From assembly GCA_947626575.1 (NCBI GenBank), contig CANQSR010000006.1, positions 27,754-91,753 of the forward strand: a stretch of 64,000 bases of DNA, written 5' to 3'. Positions 47,950 through 55,744 of this stretch are shown here, piece after piece. Numbering within the stretch: the first letter of the stretch is position 1; every line of letters begins with the position of its first letter. This stretch comes from an uncultured Clostridia bacterium (GTDB lineage: Bacteria; Bacillota; Clostridia; Christensenellales; Borkfalkiaceae). The translations under genes were made by a program, and so were the position numbers. The notes beneath the pieces are model-generated. The model was not told where the DNA came from and made no database searches. It saw nothing but the letters and a program-made list of their open reading frames with translations.

Positions 47950-49687
47950 GAGGCAAATTTTTGCGGGCATCCTCCGCTACCTCAAACCCTACCGTCTGCT
48001 CCTCTTGTTCACCGTCCTTGCGGCGGTGGCCGTCGTGGCGGGGCAGCTGCTCGCGCCCTTCTTTGCGGGGCGGGCGATCGACTGCATCCTCGGCGCAAAC
48101 GACGTCGGCTGGAAATCGCTTGCCCTCGACCTCATCGGGTGCGCGGCGTCCGCGGCGGGCGCGGTGGTTTTCCAATGGCCCATGACGCTCGCGGCCAACC
48201 GCATCGCCTACGGCGTTCTCGCCGATATGAGGAACGACGCCTTCTGCAAACTCGGCAAACTTCCCCTCTCCTACATCGACGGCCGCGCCTATGGCGACGT
48301 CTCCGCCGTCATCGTCTCCGATGCGGAACAGTTTTCCGACGGCCTGCTCCTCGGCTTCAACCAACTGTTTACGGGCGTTCTCACCATCTTCGGGGTACTC
48401 GGCGTCATGCTCGGCATCCGCTGGGAGATCGCGCTCGTCGTATTTTGCATCACGCCCGTCTCCTTCTTCGTCGCGCGGTTCATCTCCAAGCGCACCTATC
48501 ATACCTTCAAGGCGCAGGCGGAGGCGCGCGCGGATGAAGCCGCCTTTGCGGATGAAATGCTCGCGGGCCTCAAAGTGGTGAAGGCCTTCGGCCGCGAAGA
48601 GACGAACTGCGCCGTTTTCGCGGAGAAGAACGAGGCGCTGAGGAAGGCCTCGCTCAAAGCGGTGTTTTTCTCCTCGACGACCAATCCCTCCACGCGCTTC
48701 ATCAATGCGCTCGTCTATGCTTCGGTTGCCCTCGTCGGCGGCTTCATGGTCATATCGACCGCGGGCATGGGTACCGCGTTTACCGTGGGGAACCTCTCCA
48801 CGTTCCTCTCGTATGCCAACCAATATACCAAGCCCTTCAACGAGATCTCGGAGGTGGCGGCGGAATTCCAGAATGCGCTCGCGTGCGCGGGACGCATCCT
48901 TTCGCTCATCGCGCAGGAGGAGGAACCCTCCGACGAAGGGCTTTTGGAACTCGGCCGCGCCGAGGGGGAAGTTGCAGCGCGGGACGTCGCGTTTTCCTAT
49001 GATAAACAGCGCGAGCTGATCAAGGACCTCCGCCTCGACGTGAAGGCGGGCATGCGGGTCGCCATCGTCGGCCCCACGGGCTGCGGCAAGACGACGCTCG
49101 TCAATCTGCTCATGCGCTTTTATGACGTGGACGAAGGGGCGATTTATGTGGACGGGCATGATATCCGCACCGTCACGCGGGCGTCTCTGCGCGAAAATTA
49201 CGGCATGGTCTTGCAGGAGACGTGGCTGAGGGAGGGGACGGTGCGCGAAAATCTCATGATGGGGCGCACGGACTGCACGGAGGAGGAGATGATCGAAGCG
49301 GCCAAGGCCGCCAAGGCGCACTCGTTCATCATGCGCCTCCCCAAGGGGTACGATACCCCGGTCGGCGGGGAAGGCGTTCTCTCGGCGGGGCAGAAACAGC
49401 TTTTGTGCATCGCGCGGGTCATGCTGTGCCGCCCGCCCATGCTCATTCTCGACGAGGCGACTTCCAACATCGATACGCGCACCGAGCGCATCGTGCAGGA
49501 GGCGTTCGCCGCGCTCATGAAGGGGCGGACGTCGTTCGTCGTGGCGCACCGCCTTGCCACCATCGAGGCGAGCGACCTCATCCTCGTCATGAAGGCGGGG
49601 AGAATCGTGGAACAGGGGACGCACAGAGAACTTTTGGCGCGGGGCGGGGTTTACACCCAGCTCTACCGCGCGCAGTTCGGGGAATAA
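47942..49687 (+). CDS. ABC exporter half-transporter, subunit 2 (catalytic)
   Basis: 581 aa from the ATG at 47942, which overlaps the end of subunit 1. The open frame extends back to 47846 only as an arginine-rich shadow. Six membrane helices, then Walker A VGPTGCGKTT near 377, signature VLSAGQKQL near 480 (Ala for the first Gly), Walker B MLILDEATSNID near 500 with catalytic Glu, and H-loop VAHRLAT. The altered signature would face the degenerate Walker site of subunit 1, so both defects fall on the same ATP site and leave one good site. It is followed by a CLC gene after 11 nt. Confidence 0.92.
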   Translation: MNKRQIFAGILRYLKPYRLLLLFTVLAAVAVVAGQLLAPFFAGRAIDCILGANDVGWKSLALDLIGCAASAAGAVVFQWPMTLAANRIAYGVLADMRNDAFCKLGKLPLSYIDGRAYGDVSAVIVSDAEQFSDGLLLGFNQLFTGVLTIFGVLGVMLGIRWEIALVVFCITPVSFFVARFISKRTYHTFKAQAEARADEAAFADEMLAGLKVVKAFGREETNCAVFAEKNEALRKASLKAVFFSSTTNPSTRFINALVYASVALVGGFMVISTAGMGTAFTVGNLSTFLSYANQYTKPFNEISEVAAEFQNALACAGRILSLIAQEEEPSDEGLLELGRAEGEVAARDVAFSYDKQRELIKDLRLDVKAGMRVAIVGPTGCGKTTLVNLLMRFYDVDEGAIYVDGHDIRTVTRASLRENYGMVLQETWLREGTVRENLMMGRTDCTEEEMIEAAKAAKAHSFIMRLPKGYDTPVGGEGVLSAGQKQLLCIARVMLCRPPMLILDEATSNIDTRTERIVQEAFAALMKGRTSFVVAHRLATIEASDLILVMKAGRIVEQGTHRELLARGGVYTQLYRAQFGE

Positions 49688-49698
49688 CGGAGGAAGAA

Positions 49699-51336
49699 AT
49701 GGAGAAGGCGATCAAGTCGTTCCAAAGGAAGATAAATTACGGCTTCCAGATCGTTGCGGTGGGTGCGCTCACGGGCATGTTTGCGGGCGCCGTCGTCACG
49801 CTCTACAATGCGCTCGTCGTCATTTGCGAGGAGTTTTCGGCGGGGTATTACGATGTTTTCCGCACCCATCCGTGGTTTATCCCGCTGCTCTTCTTTGCGC
49901 TCTTTTTGGGTTCCATCGTCATCGGCGGGGTACTGCGGTTTTTGCCCATGATCAAGGGGAGCGGCTTCCCGCAGACGGAGGGCGCGACGCAGGGCCTTCT
50001 GCGGTTCAAGTGGTATAACCTCCTCACGGGCATGTTTGCGGCGAGTCTCTTCGTGGTGTTCATGGGCCTCTCCGCCGGGGCGGAAGGGCCGTCGCTGATG
50101 ATCGGGAGCGCGTGCGGCGACGGCGTGAGTTCCATGCTCCGCCGCAACCCCGTCGTGCGGCGCTATGAGATCACGGGCGGGGCGTGTGCGGGGCTTGCCG
50201 TGGCGCTCAACGCGCCGCTCACGGGCATGGTGTTTGCCTATGAGGAGGCCCACAAGCGGTTTACGCCCGAAGTGTTCGTCTGTTCGTTCTCCTCGGTGGT
50301 CGCGGCGATCGTCGTAAGGAACCTCTTGGGTCCTCTCGTGGGTCTCACGGCGGGACCCTTCCTCTCCGCCTTTGTTTTCCCCGCGGATACAGGCCTCTTC
50401 TTCTGCCTCTATGCGTTCGGCGCCGCGCTTGCCGTGGCGCTCGCGGGCGTTCTCTTTTACTTCCTGCTCTTCTATGCGCGCAAAAAATTCAAGCGTCTCA
50501 CCTTCTGGAAGGGCTATGGGAAATACGCCATCCCCTTCCTTCTGGCGGGCGTTGCGGGGCTTATCACGGTGTATGCGATGGGCGGCGGCGCGGAACTCAT
50601 CGAGGGCATCGGGAGCGCATCGGGGCATACCGTGTCCGTGTTCGGCGCTCCGCTTTGGGCTTCGCTGATCGTCATCCTGCTCCTCAAATTCATCGTGACC
50701 GTCGTCAACACGGGGATGGATCTTCCCTGCTGTGCCTCCATTCCCATGATGGCGATGGGGGCGGTCATCGGAAGGCTCGCCGCGCTCCTCTTCGAAACAT
50801 TCGGCATGGACCCCGCGCTCTCCGACCCGCTCGTCATCATCTGCATGGTGACTTTCTTCACGACGGTCGTCAAGGCCCCGATGACGGGCATCATCATGAC
50901 GATCGAGATGACGTGGAGCTTCACCTTCCTGCTCCCCGCCGTCGTCGGCGTGGCGGTGGGGTACGTCGTGGGGGATATTTTCCGCACCGAACCCCTGTAT
51001 GAGCGTCTGCTCGAAGAACTCGTGGAAGAGCGCAACGCCAACACGCGGCACATCTCTGTGAAGGTACGCGTGACCGCGGCGGCGGGCCGCATCATCGGGG
51101 ATATCCTGTGGCCGTTCTCCGCGCTCGTCACGGGCATCGTGCGCGGGGACGAAACGATCGTCCCGCGCGGGCAGACCGAACTCAAAGAGGGCGATATCCT
51201 GCGCGTCGAGGGTTCGCCGGAGGACCCCGCGGAATTTATTGCCACGCTCGCCTCGCTGGTCGGAACGGTGGAGACCGGGGCCGAAAAGACCGAGGCGGCC
51301 GAAGGGGCCGCTCCGCCCGCCGAAGGCCGGACGTAA
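49699..51336 (+). CDS. CLC chloride channel/transporter with C-terminal TrkA_C-like domain
   Basis: 545 aa; start at 49699 with a cggaggaag Shine-Dalgarno. CLC signatures are GSGFPQTEGA (GSGIP variant), GLSAGAEGPSLMIGS with the gating Glu kept, and the hydrophobic helix pairs up to about 445. The C-terminus (about 455-530; ISVKVRVTAAAGRIIGDILW, RGQTELKEGDILRVEGSP) is a TrkA_C/RCK_C-like domain, a fold that in other CLC and K+ transport proteins can bind c-di-AMP. The tail is Glu/Ala-rich. It could be a Cl- channel or H+/Cl- antiporter. Last plus-strand gene before a bidirectional terminator. Confidence 0.9.
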   Translation: MEKAIKSFQRKINYGFQIVAVGALTGMFAGAVVTLYNALVVICEEFSAGYYDVFRTHPWFIPLLFFALFLGSIVIGGVLRFLPMIKGSGFPQTEGATQGLLRFKWYNLLTGMFAASLFVVFMGLSAGAEGPSLMIGSACGDGVSSMLRRNPVVRRYEITGGACAGLAVALNAPLTGMVFAYEEAHKRFTPEVFVCSFSSVVAAIVVRNLLGPLVGLTAGPFLSAFVFPADTGLFFCLYAFGAALAVALAGVLFYFLLFYARKKFKRLTFWKGYGKYAIPFLLAGVAGLITVYAMGGGAELIEGIGSASGHTVSVFGAPLWASLIVILLLKFIVTVVNTGMDLPCCASIPMMAMGAVIGRLAALLFETFGMDPALSDPLVIICMVTFFTTVVKAPMTGIIMTIEMTWSFTFLLPAVVGVAVGYVVGDIFRTEPLYERLLEELVEERNANTRHISVKVRVTAAAGRIIGDILWPFSALVTGIVRGDETIVPRGQTELKEGDILRVEGSPEDPAEFIATLASLVGTVETGAEKTEAAEGAAPPAEGRT

Positions 51337-51390
51337 ACCAAACATCAACCAAACAGACCCGCGAAGGGCAAGCATAGCAACGTTGAAAAA

Positions 51391-51419
51391 AGCCCGCCGA
51401 AAAGTGACTTCGGCGGGCT
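51391..51419. terminator. Bidirectional terminator between the CLC and ArsB-like genes
   Basis: AGCCCGCCGA (51391-51400) / TCGGCGGGCT (51410-51419), preceded by A-run gaaaaa and followed by ttccc, between two convergent genes. Confidence 0.88.
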
Positions 51420-51445
51420 TTCCCTATACCATGTCCGAAAGGGAG

Positions 51446-52753
51446 CTATATGAGAAGCACGAGCGAGAGCGTGCCGAGGGCGGCCGCGAGCGCGGGTACG
51501 GCAACGAAGATGCCCATTTTCAGGAAGTCGTGATAGCCGAATTTCAGGCCGTGGCGGTGCAGGATGGAACTCCACATGATGCCCGCGAGCGCGCCGATGG
51601 GCGTGAGGAACGCGCCGAGGTTGGAGCCGACGATGGTGGCATAGACGGCGGGGAGCGCCGTCCCCGCGGGCAGCGTCTCCAAAATGGCGGCAAAGAGGAC
51701 GCTCATCGGGATATTGTTGATGAGGTTGGCCGTAAGGAAGGAGGCCGCGCCGTATTTGAACACGGCATAGTCGGCGCCGAAGAGTTCGGCGATGCGCGAA
51801 GTGACCCCGTTTTGGGAGAGCGCGACGACCATCACGAACATGGAGAGGATGAAGGGGATGAGCTGGTAGGGGGCGCGGCGCAGGCACCCCACGAGCGCGC
51901 GCGGCCGCTGTTTTTTCACGAGGCTGACGGCGAACGAGCAGAGAAAGAGCGATAAAACGGCGCCGAGCGAGACATACCACATTTCAAGGCCGATATACGA
52001 GCTGACGGCGAGCAGGGCGGTGCAAACGCCGAGATGCGCGATGCCGATGCCGAGCGAGAGCTTATCTTCGATGTGCGTCTCTGTCTCTTCCCCCTCGATG
52101 GGGGCCTTTAATTTTTTACGGAACAAAAGCAAGAGACAGCCGAAGGCGACGATGCCCGCCGCGAGCGTGGGCAGGATGCTCACCTTGGCATAGGAGACGA
52201 AGTCGATGCCGTAATCGGTGGCGAGATAGATGTTGGTGGGATTGCCGATGACGAGCGCCATGCTCCACGTGTTCGCCGCCACAAATTCCGCCGCAAGATA
52301 GGGGATGGGGTCGATTTTTGCGTGTTTTGCGAAGTAACAGATGAAGGGCGTGAAGGAGAGGATGATGACGTCGTTGGAGGTAAACACGGTGAGGACGGAT
52401 ACCATGATGTAGAGGGATAAAAAGAGCTTCATCTGCCCCGTCTTTGCCCGTTTTAAGGTGACGCCCGCAAGATAGCGGAAGAAGCCGAGTTCATCCAAAA
52501 AGACGGAGAGGACGGTCATCGAGAGAAAGAGGACGAGGAGCTTTAAGGGATTGATGGCGTTGTTGGCGATGAGGGCGGCGCCGACGGCCTTGATATCCGC
52601 CTGCCCGCAACAAAGAAGAATGACCGCGCCGAGGAGCGTGATGGGCCAATAGCTATCGACGGTGAGCCTGCCGAGCCGTATTTTTGGGAAGAACAGCACG
52701 GCGAGGATCATGAGAAGGCAAGCCGCGCCGCAGATGATGACGGATACGAGCAT
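51446..52753 (-). CDS. ArsB/NhaD-superfamily ion transporter
   Basis: 435 aa from the ATG at 52753, about ten to twelve membrane helices in two inverted repeats. Signatures of the ion-transporter (SLC13/ArsB) superfamily are VLTVFTSNDVIILSFTPFIC and AANTWSMALVIGNPTNIYLA in the first half, and FLTANLINNIPMSVLFAAIL and IVGSNLGAFLTPIGALAGIM in the second; the NxxT/NPTN and SNLGA hairpins carry the ion site. A GTG at 52798 is in frame but overlaps the -10 region, so it is rejected. Substrate could be arsenite, Na+/H+ exchange or an organic anion. No ars regulator or reductase is nearby. Confidence 0.85.
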   Translation of the reverse strand: MLVSVIICGAACLLMILAVLFFPKIRLGRLTVDSYWPITLLGAVILLCCGQADIKAVGAALIANNAINPLKLLVLFLSMTVLSVFLDELGFFRYLAGVTLKRAKTGQMKLFLSLYIMVSVLTVFTSNDVIILSFTPFICYFAKHAKIDPIPYLAAEFVAANTWSMALVIGNPTNIYLATDYGIDFVSYAKVSILPTLAAGIVAFGCLLLLFRKKLKAPIEGEETETHIEDKLSLGIGIAHLGVCTALLAVSSYIGLEMWYVSLGAVLSLFLCSFAVSLVKKQRPRALVGCLRRAPYQLIPFILSMFVMVVALSQNGVTSRIAELFGADYAVFKYGAASFLTANLINNIPMSVLFAAILETLPAGTALPAVYATIVGSNLGAFLTPIGALAGIMWSSILHRHGLKFGYHDFLKMGIFVAVPALAAALGTLSLVLLI

Positions 52754-52788
52754 ACTGAAAGTACTTCCGCAGGGTGAAATTCCCAAAG

Positions 52789-52817
52789 ATTGTAGCACAA
52801 GCCCGCGCGGCTGTCAA
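52789..52817 (-). promoter_or_regulatory. Promoter of the ArsB-like gene
   Basis: Minus strand: -35 TTGACA (52817-52812), 17-nt spacer, -10 TACAAT (52794-52789). The leader is about 29 nt with only a weak Shine-Dalgarno (ggaagt). Confidence 0.85.
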
Positions 52818-53052
52818 ACGCGCAGAGGGGGAAATTTTTCCGTGCGTGAGAAAAAATTCGCCCCGTTCCGTTCTATATACATATGCCCCCCCCCGAAAAT
52901 CTGCCTTTCGGCCGTTTGTGCATTTCAGAAAATTTTATCTGTGAAACGTCAAGTGTATTATAAAAAATATCATGGGCGGGTGAAAGCCATTTGCAAAAAT
53001 ATGTGAATGGTGAAAGATTTCGGCCGCGGAAAGGCAAGGGGTATGCAATCGG
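52818..53052. other. Intergenic region between divergent transporter genes
   Basis: No gene is supported. It contains a 9-nt C tract (52886-52894) and AT-rich stretches (caagtgtattataaaaaata) with no certain promoter. A second G tract and promoter follow at 53053-53082. Confidence 0.5.
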
Positions 53053-53082
53053 TTGCATTTTTCAGATGGGGGGGGGTATAAT
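53053..53082 (+). promoter_or_regulatory. Promoter with a 9-nt G tract in the spacer, before the giant surface-protein locus
   Basis: -35 TTGCAT (53053-53058), 18-nt spacer ending in nine G (53068-53076), -10 TATAAT (53077-53082). Loss of one G would give the optimal 17-nt spacer. The leader to 53219 is about 130 nt and contains no clear gene. Confidence 0.7.
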
Positions 53083-53218
53083 CTATATATCTTTTTGCCT
53101 TTCAGAGGGGGCGGAGAGAAACTCATAAAAAAATCTTTATGGAGGCAAGCTAAACAGGAAAGCGGGACAATATCCTACAAAAGCTATCATTGTCAACGCA
53201 AAGAGGCTGAAAAAACGT

Positions 53219-54136
53219 ATGCTGGAAGTAATCAACTTTTCTAAGAAGTACAAGAACAACACCAAGTATTCGGCGCGCCACGTCAGTTTTTCCGTCGCGG
53301 CGGGAGAAGTGGTGGGGCTGGTCGGAAGCAACGGCGCCGGCAAGTCCACGATCATCAAGAGCATCATCGGCGTTCTTCCCTTCACCGACGGCACGATCAA
53401 GGTGGGGGGCTACGACATCGTGAAGCAGCCCGAAAAGGCGAAAAAGCTCATCGGCTATGTTCCCGACGACCACTCCGTCTATGAAAAACTGACGGGCAGG
53501 GAGTATATCAACTACATGGGCAGTCTTTACGGGGCGACCGTGTTGCAGAAGAAATTCGCAACCGACGAACTCGCAAAGCGGTTTGATATCGCGCATGCGC
53601 TGGATGCGCAGATCGCGGGGTATTCCCACGGTATGCGGCAGAAGATCTGCATTTTAGGCGCGCTCGTGCATTGCCCCAAGCTGTGGATCCTCGATGAACC
53701 CATGGTCGGTTTGGACCATCAGACGATGATGCTCCTCTGCCAATATATCCGCGGCTATGCAAACGCCAAGCACGCCGTGCTGTTTTCCACGCACAACCTC
53801 GAAGTCGTGCGCAAGACCTGCGATAAAGTCGTCTTTATCCGCGAGGGCAGGATCGCGAACATCGTCGATCTCAGGACGGCGAAGGGGTTCGATATCGACA
53901 GTTACTACATGCAGCTGAACGGCAAAACGGACGCGGCGCAGACCCGTCCCGCAGGGCAGAATGCGCCCTATGCGGCGCCGTCGCCCATACCCATGTCCGC
54001 GACCCCCATGCCCGCTCCGTTCTTTCCCTACCCCTATGGCGTATATCCGCAGTATCCCGTGAATGCGCCTTACGGACAGGCAGGGGAGCAAAAACCTTCG
54101 CCCAAGAACCCCTCCGAGGTGGACCCCCATGCGTGA
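53219..54136 (+). CDS. ABC transporter ATP-binding protein with Pro/Tyr-rich tail
   Basis: 305 aa. A complete ATPase domain (about 1-225): Walker A LVGSNGAGKST, Q-loop GYVPDDHSVYEKLTGRE, signature GYSHGMRQK (LSGGQ variant), Walker B LWILDEPMVGLD, H-loop FSTHNLEV. It is the type that works with separate ABC-2-like permeases. The last 60 residues are low-complexity Pro, Tyr, Ala and Met (PAPFFPYPYGVYPQYPVNAP), absent from most such ATPases. The Shine-Dalgarno is weak (agaggctg). The permease gene overlaps its stop by 8 nt and a 2469-residue surface protein gene follows. Confidence 0.88.
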   Translation: MLEVINFSKKYKNNTKYSARHVSFSVAAGEVVGLVGSNGAGKSTIIKSIIGVLPFTDGTIKVGGYDIVKQPEKAKKLIGYVPDDHSVYEKLTGREYINYMGSLYGATVLQKKFATDELAKRFDIAHALDAQIAGYSHGMRQKICILGALVHCPKLWILDEPMVGLDHQTMMLLCQYIRGYANAKHAVLFSTHNLEVVRKTCDKVVFIREGRIANIVDLRTAKGFDIDSYYMQLNGKTDAAQTRPAGQNAPYAAPSPIPMSATPMPAPFFPYPYGVYPQYPVNAPYGQAGEQKPSPKNPSEVDPHA

Positions 54137-55730
54137 GTTTATCCGTCTGCAACTGAAACTGAAATGGGGATTTAACCGCAACAACAACAAGACGAGCGCG
54201 GTCATGACCGCGCTTGCGGCGCTACTTGCGGTCGCCATCGCCCTTGCGCTCGTGTGGGCGCTCTCCTTTGTCTTGAAGGCGAGCATCGCGGTCACGGCGA
54301 AGCGGCTCTCCGTATTGTATCTCACGGCGATCGCCGTGGGGCTTACGGTCGCCGCGACGGGTATGCAGATGAAGCGGCTGTACCGTCCGGGGGATCTTCT
54401 CATCACGGCGCGCTTTCCGCTGAGTCCCTTCAAGCTGTTCGCCGGCTATCTCATCCTCAACTACATCGACCTCACCATCTATTCCGCGGTCATGCTGCTT
54501 CCCATCATGCTCGTGTTCGGGTTTGCGATGCAGTGCATTTCGGCCGCGTACATCTTCGGGATCCTGCTCGGCGTCCTCCTGATGCCCATCTTCCCGTTCG
54601 CGCTGTCTATCTTCATCGCGGTCCCCGCGGTGTACATTGCCTCCCTGTTCGAACGGCACGGCATCGCACGGCTCATCGTGTTCGTACTCTTTTTGGCGGG
54701 GGCGTTTGCGCTCTACTACTATATCCTTACGGTGCTGGCGCAATTCTTCATCCACAGGAATTGGGAGACGGGAACGTTGGAGATCTGGGAAAATCTTCTC
54801 AGCGGGCTGGACGCATACTATAATCCCGCATACTATCTCGGCAACGTGATCTTCTTCGAGCGGTTCTGGCTTGGCTTCGGCGTGCTGGTCGGCGGGGGGC
54901 TTCTGCTCATCGCGATCGGCGTGGCGCTGGCGCGGGCCGTCTGCGCGAACTTCCGCAACAATGCGCTCGATAGCGGGAGCGGGTTTTCCTCCAAGCAGAC
55001 CAAGGTGGACGGCTACGGCAGTGCGCGGGCCATCTTCCGCTATGGTTTCAAGGAGATCATGCGCACCAAGACGTATTCCTATTTCTACCTCGGCGTTGCG
55101 ATCTCCACGCCCGTCATGGTGTTCTTCTGCAACAGGCTCGTCCAGATGGTGGGCGAGGCGCAGATCGGCACGGGCATCAATTTCGGCGCATCCATGCTCG
55201 TCATCGCCGTATTTATGGCGATGATCTGCTCGTTTACGGGTACCGTCCTCAGCGTGGAGGGCAAGAATTTTTACATCACCAAGCTCATCCCCGTGCGTTA
55301 CCGCAAACAGCTGTTGATCAAGGGCATTCTGAATATCGGCGTGAGCGCGATGGCGCTCTTAATTAGCGCGCTGGTACTCGGCTGGTTGCAGTTCATCAGC
55401 GTCAAGGAGATCCTCATCCTCGCCGCGACGCAATTGCTGCTTGCATCGGGATTGGTATTCAACGGCGTCAACCTCAACCTCGCCAATCCCAACTTGAAGC
55501 CCAAGGCAAACGGCGAGGCGGAGGAGATCAACATCACCTATATGCTCCTGATCGGGCTTGTGCTTGCCGCGATCTTGGGAGCATGCAGCATCATCTTTCC
55601 GAGGGTCTTTGCGGAAGGAGCGATGGCGGCGTATATCGTCGCCCTGTCCGTCGCGTTCGTCTATGCCGCCGTCAACATTCTCGTATTCTGGTTCACTGCG
55701 GATAGAAAGTATCAAAAGATCGAAGCATAA
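54129..55730 (+). CDS. ABC transporter permease, ABC-2-like
   Basis: 533 aa from the ATG at 54129, which overlaps the ATPase stop and has a gaggtgg Shine-Dalgarno. About twelve hydrophobic segments in two halves, divided by a soluble stretch near 255-300 (AVCANFRNNALDSGSGFSSK). FIRLQLKLKWGFNRNNNK at the start and the paired loops with PLSPFKLFAGYLIL and PVRYRKQLLIKGILNIGVSA (an amphipathic coupling-helix type segment in both halves) suggest a fused permease. The exact family was not recognised. It must pair with the ATPase before it. Confidence 0.82.
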   Translation: MREFIRLQLKLKWGFNRNNNKTSAVMTALAALLAVAIALALVWALSFVLKASIAVTAKRLSVLYLTAIAVGLTVAATGMQMKRLYRPGDLLITARFPLSPFKLFAGYLILNYIDLTIYSAVMLLPIMLVFGFAMQCISAAYIFGILLGVLLMPIFPFALSIFIAVPAVYIASLFERHGIARLIVFVLFLAGAFALYYYILTVLAQFFIHRNWETGTLEIWENLLSGLDAYYNPAYYLGNVIFFERFWLGFGVLVGGGLLLIAIGVALARAVCANFRNNALDSGSGFSSKQTKVDGYGSARAIFRYGFKEIMRTKTYSYFYLGVAISTPVMVFFCNRLVQMVGEAQIGTGINFGASMLVIAVFMAMICSFTGTVLSVEGKNFYITKLIPVRYRKQLLIKGILNIGVSAMALLISALVLGWLQFISVKEILILAATQLLLASGLVFNGVNLNLANPNLKPKANGEAEEINITYMLLIGLVLAAILGACSIIFPRVFAEGAMAAYIVALSVAFVYAAVNILVFWFTADRKYQKIEA

Positions 55731-55744
55731 AGGGGAGTTACACC

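Noticed and set aside
52753..52798. GTG start of the ArsB-like gene
   Set aside because: It would begin upstream of the predicted transcript start, overlapping the -10 region.
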